From: Vulcanimicrobiota bacterium | GTDB taxonomy: Bacteria > Vulcanimicrobiota > Vulcanimicrobiia > Vulcanimicrobiales > Vulcanimicrobiaceae | Reading direction: 5' to 3' | Assembly (NCBI GenBank): GCA_030038335.1 | Contig: JASHPC010000116.1 | Coordinates: forward strand, 1 to 5,164 | DNA: 5,164 nt | Shown here: one piece after another, positions 1-4,443 of the stretch | Position numbering within the stretch: the stretch's first letter is position 1 | How the letters are laid out: each line of letters starts with the position of its first letter | Translations under genes and position numbers: made by a program | Notes under the pieces: model-generated | The model's database searches: none | What the model saw: the letters and a program-made list of their open reading frames with translations, nothing else | What the model was told of the DNA's origin: nothing

Positions 1-7
1 GGGCTCG

Positions 8-607
8 ATGCACGCGCTCCCCACCGCTGCACAGTCGGCGCTCGACCGTCTTTTCGAAGGCAACGCGCGGCTACGGGAAGGCATTGCCCTAACCGTGCCG
101 GACGCATCCCAGCGCGAAGAGCTCGCCCGCAAACAGCGGCCGTTTGCGGCGGTGCTGGCATGCATCGATTCACGCGTCGCGCCGGAGCTCGTCTTCCATC
201 AAGAAGCGGGCAGCCTCATCGTCGCGCGCGTCGCGGGAAACGTCGCGGCCGACGCTGCGATTGCCGCGTTTGAGTTTGCTGCCGTCGAACTCCAGGTACC
301 GCTGCTTTTCGTGCTGGGTCACTCGCAATGCGGCGCCATCGCGAGCGCAATCGAGATCGTGCGGGGCGGAGAACGCCCTCGGGGTCTGCTCGGTGAAGCG
401 ATCGCTGCGCTCCTTCCCGTCGCGAAGCGAACTCAGCACGCTGGAGAAGCGTGGGCACAGAACGCATCGACCGAGAACGTGCGCATCACGGTCCAGACGT
501 TGCTCGAGCGCTCTGCGCCGCTGCGCGACCTCGTGCAAAAAGAAACCGCCGGGATTGCCGGCGGCGTCTACGATATTCGCAGCGGAGCGGTTACGCGGAC
601 GCTTTGA
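8..607 (+). CDS. Beta-class carbonic anhydrase
   Basis: Zinc enzyme interconverting CO2 and bicarbonate, likely cytoplasmic since no signal peptide is seen. The 199-residue protein has the beta-class zinc site: Cys52-x-Asp54-Ser-Arg56, then His105-x-x-Cys108, with Asp54/Arg56 as the catalytic dyad. The RVAGN segment (about 74-78) and a C-terminal GGVYDIRSGAV-type strand also fit the family. The N-terminal 'LFEGNARLREG' (15-25) is the usual family opening, so the ATG at 8 is plausible. However, only 7 bases precede it and the frame stays open to the window edge, so no ribosome binding site can be judged and the true start may lie further left. It converges on rplA with a 17-bp coding overlap. 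Its own terminator seems to lie in rplA codons, and its 3' coding region carries the ribosomal operon's terminator. Physiological role (pH, bicarbonate supply, autotrophy) cannot be told from this window. Confidence 0.93.
   Translation: MHALPTAAQSALDRLFEGNARLREGIALTVPDASQREELARKQRPFAAVLACIDSRVAPELVFHQEAGSLIVARVAGNVAADAAIAAFEFAAVELQVPLLFVLGHSQCGAIASAIEIVRGGERPRGLLGEAIAALLPVAKRTQHAGEAWAQNASTENVRITVQTLLERSAPLRDLVQKETAGIAGGVYDIRSGAVTRTL
536..564 (-). terminator. Intrinsic terminator of the rpmG-rplA operon, inside the carbonic anhydrase gene
   Basis: On the minus strand a perfect 7-bp GC stem CCGCCGG/CCGGCGG with a 5-nt loop (546-564) is followed at once by TTTCTTTTT (537-545). It starts 27 nt beyond the rplA stop, outside the footprint of a terminating ribosome. 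This is a textbook Rho-independent terminator. It is encoded within carbonic anhydrase codons for residues near 178-186 (KETAGIAGG). On the plus strand the hairpin has no following T-run, so it should not stop carbonic anhydrase transcription. Confidence 0.8.
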
Positions 608-1289
608 CCCGATTCGGGTCGAGTTTTACGCCCGGCCCCATCGTCGACGTGAGCGTGATGCTGCGTAGATACGTGCCTTTCGCCGCCGGAGGCTTTGCGC
701 GCAGGATGGCGTCGAGAAGCGTCGTCACGTTCTCGAGCAGCTGATTCTCGTCGAAACTCGCCTTCCCAACGATCGTATGAATGATCGCCGTTTTATCGAT
801 GCGGAACTCCACCTTGCCGGCTTTGATGTCGCGAATCGCCGCACCGATGTTCGGCGACACCGTTCCAGCCTTCGGATTCGGCATCTTCGTTGCGAGCGTT
901 CGTCCGAGTTCCTTACCGACTTGCGGCATCATGTCGGGCGTCGCTACGGCGACATCGAAGTCGTTGAAGCCGCCCTTCACCTTGGCGATGAGATCCTGAT
1001 CGCCGACCTCGTCGGCACCGGCCTCTGCCGCTTCTTTCGCCTTGTCGCCTTTTGCGAACGCGATGACGCGAACGGTCTGGCCCGTTCCGTGCGGAAGCAA
1101 CACCGTGCCGCGCACGTTTTGGTCGCTCTTTTTCGGATCGATCCCCAGGCGTATGTGCGCCTCGACCGTCTCGTTGAACTTTGCGTTTGCGTGCTTCTTG
1201 ACGAGCGCGACTGCTTCGCCCGGCGCAAACTGCTGTTTACGGTCGTAGTCGCCGATGATCGCTTGCAGTCGTTTTCCGTGCGTTCGCAT
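591..1289 (-). CDS. rplA: 50S ribosomal protein L1
   Basis: L1 of the 50S stalk, which binds 23S rRNA and helps move deacylated tRNA through the E site; in many bacteria it also represses its own mRNA. The 232-residue length is typical. Recognisable parts are the N-terminal KFNETVEAHIRLGIDPKKSDQNVRGTV block (about 37-63), VRVIAFAKGDKAKEA, MPNPKAGTV, IKAGKVEFRIDKTAIIH and the rRNA-contact STMGPGVK near the C-terminus. The ATG overlaps the rplK stop by one base (TAATG), with a GAGGTGG Shine-Dalgarno sequence inside the rplK end, which suggests translational coupling. Oddity: the nearly universal LGPRGLMPNPK segment reads LATKMPNPK, two residues shorter and lacking GPRG. This is the last gene of the operon. 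The usual rplJ-rplL-rpoBC genes do not follow; a convergent carbonic anhydrase gene overlaps its final 17 bp. Confidence 0.97.
   Translation of the reverse strand: MRTHGKRLQAIIGDYDRKQQFAPGEAVALVKKHANAKFNETVEAHIRLGIDPKKSDQNVRGTVLLPHGTGQTVRVIAFAKGDKAKEAAEAGADEVGDQDLIAKVKGGFNDFDVAVATPDMMPQVGKELGRTLATKMPNPKAGTVSPNIGAAIRDIKAGKVEFRIDKTAIIHTIVGKASFDENQLLENVTTLLDAILRAKPPAAKGTYLRSITLTSTMGPGVKLDPNRVKASA
604..627 (+). terminator. Intrinsic terminator of the carbonic anhydrase gene, inside rplA
   Basis: A perfect 6-bp stem GACCCG/CGGGTC (606-611 with 615-620) closes a 3-nt ATT loop. It can extend by a T·G and a T-A pair (604-605 with 621-622). One G and TTTT (624-627) follow on the plus strand. On the minus strand the same hairpin is followed by AAAG, so it should act only on plus-strand transcripts. 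The stem begins at the carbonic anhydrase stop codon (605-607), so a terminating ribosome could cover it. The T-run is short, so strength is uncertain. Confidence 0.55.
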
Positions 1290-1714
1290 TAGGAATCCAC
1301 CTCGACGCCCATCGAGCGCGCCGTACCAGCGATGATGTTCTTTGCCGCTTCGACGTCGTTTGCGTTGAGATCCGGCATCTTTACCTTCGCGATCTCTTCG
1401 AGTTGCGCGTTCGTCAGCTTTCCGACTTTGCTCCGGTTTGGCTCCTTACTCCCCGATTCGATCTTTGCGGCCTGCTTGATGAGAAAGGACGCCGGCGGCG
1501 TCTTCGTGATGAACGTGAACGTGCGATCGTCGTAAACGGTGATCTCGACCGGGATGATCATACCGGCTTGGGATGCTGTACGCTCGTTGTACTGCTTGCA
1601 GAAATCCATGATGTTCAAGCTGTACGGTCCAAGCGCGGGCCCAATGGGCGGCGCCGGTGTCGCTTTGCCTGCCGGAATCTGCAGTCCGATCTTTCCCACG
1701 ACCTTCTTAGCCAT
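1289..1714 (-). CDS. rplK: 50S ribosomal protein L11
   Basis: L11 of the GTPase-associated centre, bound to the 23S rRNA region that is the thiostrepton target and needed for factor-dependent GTP hydrolysis and the stringent response. The 141 residues match the family length. The N-terminal domain shows LQIPAGKATPAPPIGPALG (residues 11-29) with the proline-rich stretch known for thiostrepton contact. The C-terminal rRNA-binding domain includes TKTPPASFLIKQAAKIESGSKEPNRSKVG and ends with AGTARSMGVEV. Just after GPALG, the common GQ-x-GVNIM reads GPYSLNIM, an unusual substitution. The ATG lies 4 nt after the nusG stop, and an AAAAGG ribosome binding site falls inside the nusG end. It overlaps rplA by one base. 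Such tight packing means all three are read from one mRNA. Confidence 0.97.
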   Translation of the reverse strand: MAKKVVGKIGLQIPAGKATPAPPIGPALGPYSLNIMDFCKQYNERTASQAGMIIPVEITVYDDRTFTFITKTPPASFLIKQAAKIESGSKEPNRSKVGKLTNAQLEEIAKVKMPDLNANDVEAAKNIIAGTARSMGVEVDS

Positions 1715-1718
1715 CTTT

Positions 1719-2372
1719 TTAAACCTTTTCTACCTGGAAGAACTCTAGCTCCACGGGCGTCTCACGACCAAAAATGGAGATCAACGCGCGCAGGCGTTCC
1801 TTCTCCGGCTGGATGTCGTCGACGATGCCGGTGAAATCGAAGAACGGACCTGACGTCACCTTCACGCGATCGCCCTTCTTGAAGTCGATCTTGAGCTTGG
1901 GCGCTTCGATCCCCATCTGCTTCAGAATCGTCTTCACTTCTTTTTCCTGAAGCGCGACCGGCTTCTCGCCGGGGCCCGGACTGCCGACGAAACCCGTTAC
2001 GCCCTGCGTGTTGCGCACGACGAACCATGACTGATCGTCCATGATCATCTCGACGAGCACGTAACCCGGAAAGACTTTCTTCGGTGTAATTTTTCGCTTG
2101 CCGTCTTTGAACTCGACTTCGTCTTCCATCGGCACGAGCACCCGGAAGATCTTGTCCTGCATGCCCATGGAATGGATGCGGCGCTCGAGATTCGCCTTCA
2201 CTTTGTTCTCGTATCCCGAGTACGTGTGCACGACGAACCAGTTGCGCCCGTCTTTTGCAGGCGGCGCGAGTTCCGGCTCTGGCTCAGACTCAGGCTCGGG
2301 TTCGATGACAGGAACGGCCTCGGGCGCAAAGACGTCTCCGAACGGCGTTTCTTCTGGTGCTATGTGGTCCAC
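1719..2372 (-). CDS. nusG: Transcription termination/antitermination factor NusG with acidic N-terminal extension
   Basis: Elongation factor that binds RNA polymerase through its NGN domain and contacts ribosomal S10 or Rho through its KOW domain. Of 217 residues, the NGN domain spans about 44-130 (WFVVHTYSGYENKVKANLE... ITPKKVFPGYVLVEM... GVTGFVG). The KOW domain spans about 166-217 (GDRVKVTSGPFFDFTG... SIFGRETPVELEFFQVEKV). Residues 1-43 form a low-complexity acidic and proline-rich tail with repeated EP/SE units, absent from the short E. coli form. The start is GTG at 2370-2372, five bases after GAGGAG. That Shine-Dalgarno sequence overlaps the secE stop (TGAGGAG), and no alternative start lies before the NGN domain, so the extension is probably translated. 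It follows secE by 9 nt, the classic secE-nusG pairing. Confidence 0.96.
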   Translation of the reverse strand: MDHIAPEETPFGDVFAPEAVPVIEPEPESEPEPELAPPAKDGRNWFVVHTYSGYENKVKANLERRIHSMGMQDKIFRVLVPMEDEVEFKDGKRKITPKKVFPGYVLVEMIMDDQSWFVVRNTQGVTGFVGSPGPGEKPVALQEKEVKTILKQMGIEAPKLKIDFKKGDRVKVTSGPFFDFTGIVDDIQPEKERLRALISIFGRETPVELEFFQVEKV

Positions 2373-2377
2373 GCTAG

Positions 2378-2383
2378 CTCCTC
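2378..2383 (-). promoter_or_regulatory. Ribosome binding site of nusG overlapping the secE stop
   Basis: GAGGAG lies five bases before the nusG GTG and shares bases with the secE TGA stop. It fixes the GTG start, so the acidic N-terminal tail of NusG is included. It also suggests that translation of nusG is coupled to that of secE. Confidence 0.75.
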
Positions 2384-2648
2384 ACGGACGTATCCAAGAG
2401 AAGATATATCCAAATGCCTGGTCGAGAGCCCACGTGAAGATGCCGATGCCGACGACGAGACTGATCGTCAGGATCGTTGCGGAAACCCACTCTTCGCGCG
2501 TCGGCCAGGTGACGCGCCGCAACTCGGCAATGACGCCCCGAAAGAAGTCGGCACCACCTAGCGCCGCCGCTCTTCGGTTTGCGGTAGCGAGGCTCCGACC
2601 CATCGCGCTCTTTTTCTGTTCGCTCATCGCTTTCAACTGATCATACAT
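2382..2648 (-). CDS. secE: Preprotein translocase subunit SecE
   Basis: Essential clamp subunit of the SecYEG channel in the inner membrane. The longest frame is 88 residues. It has a basic N-terminal tail, then the conserved amphipathic segment FFRGVIAELRRVTWPTREEW (35-54) with the WPTR hallmark, and one transmembrane helix (about 57-80, SATILTISLVVGIGIFTWAL). This is the short, single-helix form typical of most bacteria. The start is uncertain. The first ATG (2646-2648) is only 4 nt from the CCA end of tRNA-Trp, so after tRNA processing it would have almost no leader. Met8 (2625-2627) and Met16 (2601-2603) are the alternatives, and neither has a strong Shine-Dalgarno sequence. Met8, giving 81 residues starting MSEQKKS, seems most likely. 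The gene sits between tRNA-Trp and nusG as in many bacteria. Confidence 0.93.
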   Translation of the reverse strand: MYDQLKAMSEQKKSAMGRSLATANRRAAALGGADFFRGVIAELRRVTWPTREEWVSATILTISLVVGIGIFTWALDQAFGYIFSWIRP

Positions 2649-2652
2649 TTCG

Positions 2653-2728
2653 TGGCAGGGCGGGCAGGACTTGAACCCGCAACCCGTCGCTTTGGAGGCG
2701 ACCGCTCTACCAATTGAGCTACCGCCCT
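2653..2728 (-). tRNA. tRNA-Trp (anticodon CCA)
   Basis: The full cloverleaf can be folded by eye. The acceptor is AGGGCGG/CCGCCCT, the D stem GCTC/GAGC, the anticodon stem GTCGC/GCGAC with loop CTCCAAA, and the T stem GCGGG/CCTGC (one G·T) with loop TTCAAGT. The mature body is 73 nt (2656-2728), and the CCA end is encoded at 2653-2655. The anticodon CCA reads UGG, and discriminator G73 agrees with bacterial tRNA-Trp identity. It begins 3 nt after the rpmG stop and ends 4 nt before the first secE ATG. It must therefore be cut out of the protein-coding transcript by RNase P and a 3' nuclease. Confidence 0.97.
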
Positions 2729-2731
2729 ATG

Positions 2732-2896
2732 CTACCTCGTCTCGCGGTGGGAACGGTGGCAACGGCAGAAGCGGCAATACTTGCTGAGTTCCAGCCGTTC
2801 CGTGGTCTTCTGTTTATTCTTCTGCGTGTGATAGTTGCGCCGCTTGCACTCCGTGCAGGCGAGGACGACCATCACGCGATTCTCTTTCTTGGCCAC
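2732..2896 (-). CDS. rpmG: 50S ribosomal protein L33
   Basis: Small 50S protein near the E site. The frame begins with GTG at 2894-2896 and gives 54 residues: it opens M-A-K-K-E-N-R and continues ACTECKRRNYHTQKN, ERLELSKYCRFCRCH and a terminal RETR. Two CxxC pairs (Cys14/Cys17 and Cys41/Cys44) make it the zinc-ribbon (C+) form; a further Cys46 is unusual. The length is standard for L33. The ribosome binding site is weak (GGGG about 8 nt upstream). It is the first gene of the operon, about 45 nt downstream of the predicted transcription start, and its TAG stop is 3 nt from tRNA-Trp. The rpmG-tRNA-Trp-secE-nusG order is known from many bacteria and supports the call. No other frame here is plausible. 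Confidence 0.93.
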   Translation of the reverse strand: MAKKENRVMVVLACTECKRRNYHTQKNKQKTTERLELSKYCRFCRCHRSHRETR

Positions 2897-2918
2897 AACC
2901 AGGTCCCCACATTAAAGA

Positions 2919-2937
2919 AACGGACCCCAGGTCCGTT
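2919..2937 (-). promoter_or_regulatory. Hairpin at the 5' end of the rpmG operon leader
   Basis: AACGGACC and GGTCCGTT form a perfect 8-bp stem around a 3-nt loop, followed on the minus strand by TTTCTTTAATG. By the promoter geometry it begins about 4 nt into the transcript. It could stabilise the 5' end or act as an early attenuator. The octamer GGACCTGG inside it recurs just before the rpmG start (about 2900-2907), allowing an alternative pairing that would mask the start region. It could instead terminate transcription arriving from the upstream gene. Confidence 0.5.
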
Positions 2938-2947
2938 CAACGGCTTT

Positions 2948-2976
2948 ATGCTACCACGGCCTCATCCCAGGCGCAA
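2948..2976 (-). promoter_or_regulatory. Sigma70-type promoter of the rpmG-tRNA-Trp-secE-nusG-rplK-rplA operon
   Basis: On the minus strand a -35 of TTGCGC (2971-2976) and a -10 of TAGCAT (2948-2953) are separated by exactly 17 bp. A TG one base upstream of the -10 gives an extended -10 element. Predicted initiation is near 2941-2942. It lies in the only sizeable gap before rpmG (2897-3022), just after the DUF4760-like gene ends. Confidence 0.65.
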
Positions 2977-3022
2977 GCCGAAACGGCCGCTCGCGACGAG
3001 GATATCCCTCCCGGCGCGTGTC

Positions 3023-3628
3023 TCACGCCTTCTCCAGTGTCGGCGGTTTTAATGCCTCAGCCGCCAGGCGAGCGAACCGCTCCGGAACATCTTCTGCACC
3101 CAGCAGCTTGATGAACTCTTTGGAGTACGAGTGCGTGTTCATTTTCAAGCGTCCGGTGCCGTATTGAAAGATGAGATACTCGAAGTCGGCCCATATCGGA
3201 AGTCCGGCGCTTGCGCCAATACGAAGTGCAATCGGATGCAGCCGCTTCCAGAAGAACGGCATGCTCGCGGTAATCGGCTGAAAGAGACCCGCGTCGACAA
3301 GGCCGAGATTGATCAATCGAGCGATGCGATCGAAATAGGTGCCGAGTACGCGGACGTGGGGATCTCCGCCGTTACTGCACGCAGCATCGACCACAGAAGG
3401 ATCGCGGAAATCCTGCGATTCGAACCAGACCCTTGCTTCCGTGAGGTCCTGTGACTGGTACGCCTCAGCCGCGTTAAGAAAGACGAGGAGTTGATTTGAC
3501 AGCCGCAGATGCTTCAGTTGCAGTACAGCAGCGATCGAAGCAGCAAGAAGGACGATGGCCGCGAGCAACGAGCCCATAGCCGAAAGTATGTTCCAAATCA
3601 TGATCGGCGCTTCGCGCTCGTGCCGCAT
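3023..3628 (-). CDS. Membrane-anchored DUF4760-like protein of unknown function
   Basis: A 201-residue frame with one hydrophobic helix near the N-terminus (about 11-37, IWNILSAMGSLLAAIVLLAASIAAVLQ), then a mostly helical soluble part. The segments LLVFLNAAEAYQSQDLTEARVWF, DRIARLINLGLVDAGLFQ, FWKRLHPIALRIG and LPIWADFEYLI resemble DUF4760 proteins, whose function is unknown; this is recall by pattern, not a search. The start is uncertain. The first ATG (3626-3628) has GGAGG only one base upstream, which is too close, and Met10 (3599-3601) lacks a clear Shine-Dalgarno sequence but places the membrane helix directly at the N-terminus. It starts 25 nt after the CCA end of tRNA-Arg with no promoter seen between, so it may be transcribed through the tRNA. 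No T-rich terminator is seen after its stop. Confidence 0.8.
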   Translation of the reverse strand: MRHEREAPIMIWNILSAMGSLLAAIVLLAASIAAVLQLKHLRLSNQLLVFLNAAEAYQSQDLTEARVWFESQDFRDPSVVDAACSNGGDPHVRVLGTYFDRIARLINLGLVDAGLFQPITASMPFFWKRLHPIALRIGASAGLPIWADFEYLIFQYGTGRLKMNTHSYSKEFIKLLGAEDVPERFARLAAEALKPPTLEKA

Positions 3629-3653
3629 GCCTCCGCGCGGCTGTCTCGGCCAG

Positions 3654-3731
3654 TGGTGCGCCCGGGCGGAATCGAACCGCCAACCTTGGGCTTAGGAGTC
3701 CCCTGCTCTATCCAGTTTGAGCTACGGGCGC
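3654..3731 (-). tRNA. tRNA-Arg (anticodon CCT) with mismatched anticodon stem
   Basis: The acceptor GCGCCCG/CGGGCGC, D stem GCTC/GAGC, and T stem GGCGG/CCGCC with loop TTCGATT are all perfect. The CCA end is encoded at 3654-3656. The loop CTCCTAA gives anticodon CCT, which reads AGG (Arg). A20 in the D loop fits arginine identity. The anticodon stem is odd: GGGGA faces GCCCA, giving only three G-C pairs with G27·A43 and A31·G39 mismatches at both ends. The body is 75 nt (3657-3731). It is likely functional but could be degenerating. No clear promoter lies in the 36-nt gap upstream, so read-through from the NTF2-like gene is possible. Confidence 0.9.
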
Positions 3732-3767
3732 GTAGCTAAATGTTTAGGTTTTATGCGGCTTTGCGCC

Positions 3768-4253
3768 TCACCCGCTCGCTGAGGGAACCATCGACATAGT
3801 CGCAGTTGTAATTTTCCAGGCCGATCCGATTCGTCGGAGCGTGAGCGTCCAAAGGCCGTGCCCGATACGTGGTTTGCCCCTCAATAGATAGGTGATCCGG
3901 AGCGGAACAACGGCATACGCTTCGTCGCGTGAAACGCGGATGATCGGGGCGCTGCGCATACTTACTCGGAGATGAGCGATATGCAGCGTCGGATTCACGC
4001 GATCCACTTCGCGCCGCCACGCGGCTGCGGCGTCGGGGCCGCTCCAGAGAAAGGGTGCGAAGACGTCGACGACCTCTGGGTTCGACGTGTAATAGGAGTT
4101 CAGCAAAGTAACATTGTCGGAATCCGCTGCCGCGAGGGCGCCATGGATCGTCGCCATGATGCCGTCGTTCGATGATGTTGAGGTCGCCGCATGTACGGGC
4201 ATCACGAGCGCGGCACAAAGTACAAGCGCGGTAGGAAGCGCATGCAGTTTCAC
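3768..4253 (-). CDS. Secreted SnoaL/NTF2-like (DUF4440-type) protein
   Basis: The 161-residue protein begins with a Sec signal peptide: MK-L-H, a hydrophobic core TALVLCAALVM, and a cleavage site after PVHA (about residue 22). Cys13 does not sit in a lipobox, so it is probably periplasmic or released rather than a lipoprotein. The rest resembles the SnoaL/NTF2-like cone fold: a helix (IMATIHGALAAADSDNVTLLNSYYTS), FLWSGPDAAAAWRREVDR, then beta strands ending with the family-typical GSAWKITTATMSM. Members range from small enzymes to ligand-binding proteins, so no activity is assigned. The GTG start (4251-4253) is well supported by AAGGAG six bases upstream. It has its own promoter and a long leader, and lies divergent to the methionine sulfoxide reductase gene. 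The tRNA-Arg follows 36 nt after its stop on the same strand. Confidence 0.85.
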   Translation of the reverse strand: MKLHALPTALVLCAALVMPVHAATSTSSNDGIMATIHGALAAADSDNVTLLNSYYTSNPEVVDVFAPFLWSGPDAAAAWRREVDRVNPTLHIAHLRVSMRSAPIIRVSRDEAYAVVPLRITYLLRGKPRIGHGLWTLTLRRIGSAWKITTATMSMVPSASG

Positions 4254-4259
4254 GGTTAT

Positions 4260-4265
4260 CTCCTT
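4260..4265 (-). promoter_or_regulatory. Ribosome binding site of the SnoaL/NTF2-like gene
   Basis: AAGGAG lies six bases before the GTG at 4251-4253. It is the best Shine-Dalgarno match in this region and decides the GTG start, which in turn places the signal peptide at the N-terminus. Confidence 0.8.
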
Positions 4266-4270
4266 GCGAG

Positions 4271-4326
4271 CGAGCTAACTCGAATGCGCGTTGCGGTCCG
4301 TAGCCGTAGTAGACGTTCATAGAACG
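4271..4326 (-). other. Leader hairpins upstream of the SnoaL/NTF2-like gene
   Basis: The predicted 5' leader (about 4254-4347) holds two small perfect hairpins. One is CGTTC/GAACG with a 3-nt loop (4314-4326). The other is CGAG/CTCG with a 4-nt loop (4271-4282), ending 5 nt before the Shine-Dalgarno sequence. Both are short, and neither matches a riboswitch class I recognise. They may tune translation or be chance in GC-rich DNA. Confidence 0.3.
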
Positions 4327-4353
4327 AGATGAGTACTTTCGGCATGCCCCTGG

Positions 4354-4382
4354 AGTATATCGAATACATCCAAAGGTGTTAA
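4354..4382 (-). promoter_or_regulatory. Near-consensus sigma70 promoter of the SnoaL/NTF2-like gene
   Basis: On the minus strand -35 TTAACA (4377-4382) and -10 TATACT (4354-4359) each match consensus at five of six positions and are spaced by 17 bp. Predicted initiation is near 4347, giving a leader of about 93 nt. It is the strongest promoter match in the window and may also drive tRNA-Arg and the DUF4760-like gene, since no clear promoter or terminator was found between them. Confidence 0.75.
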
Positions 4383-4443
4383 CCGCAGTCTTGAAATGAC
4401 GCCGACGGGCGGCTAGGCCTCTCCGCGTCGAAGACAGGTCCGG

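Noticed and set aside
777..1292. A 171-codon plus-strand open frame antisense to rplA
   Set aside because: The opposite strand is unmistakable L1. Long antisense frames are expected in GC-rich coding DNA, and this one has no family features.
2098..2640. A 180-codon plus-strand open frame antisense to nusG and secE
   Set aside because: Its Ser/Gly-rich GSGSDSGSGS stretch is just the complement of the acidic EP repeats of NusG. It spans two real genes on the other strand.
2972..2998. Imperfect inverted repeat after the DUF4760-like gene as its terminator
   Set aside because: Only a 4-bp core (GCCG/CGGC) pairs well, there is no T-run, and it overlaps the -35 of the rpmG promoter.
3654..3680. 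tRNA-Arg 3' end as an integration site for a mobile element
   Set aside because: No duplicated tRNA 3' end, integrase or other mobile gene is found in the window, so adjacency to the DUF4760-like gene alone is not enough.
4391..4419. Possible plus-strand promoter for msrC (TTGAAA, 17 bp, TAGGCC)
   Set aside because: The -35 is fair but the -10 keeps only the first two consensus bases, which is not enough to support a promoter.
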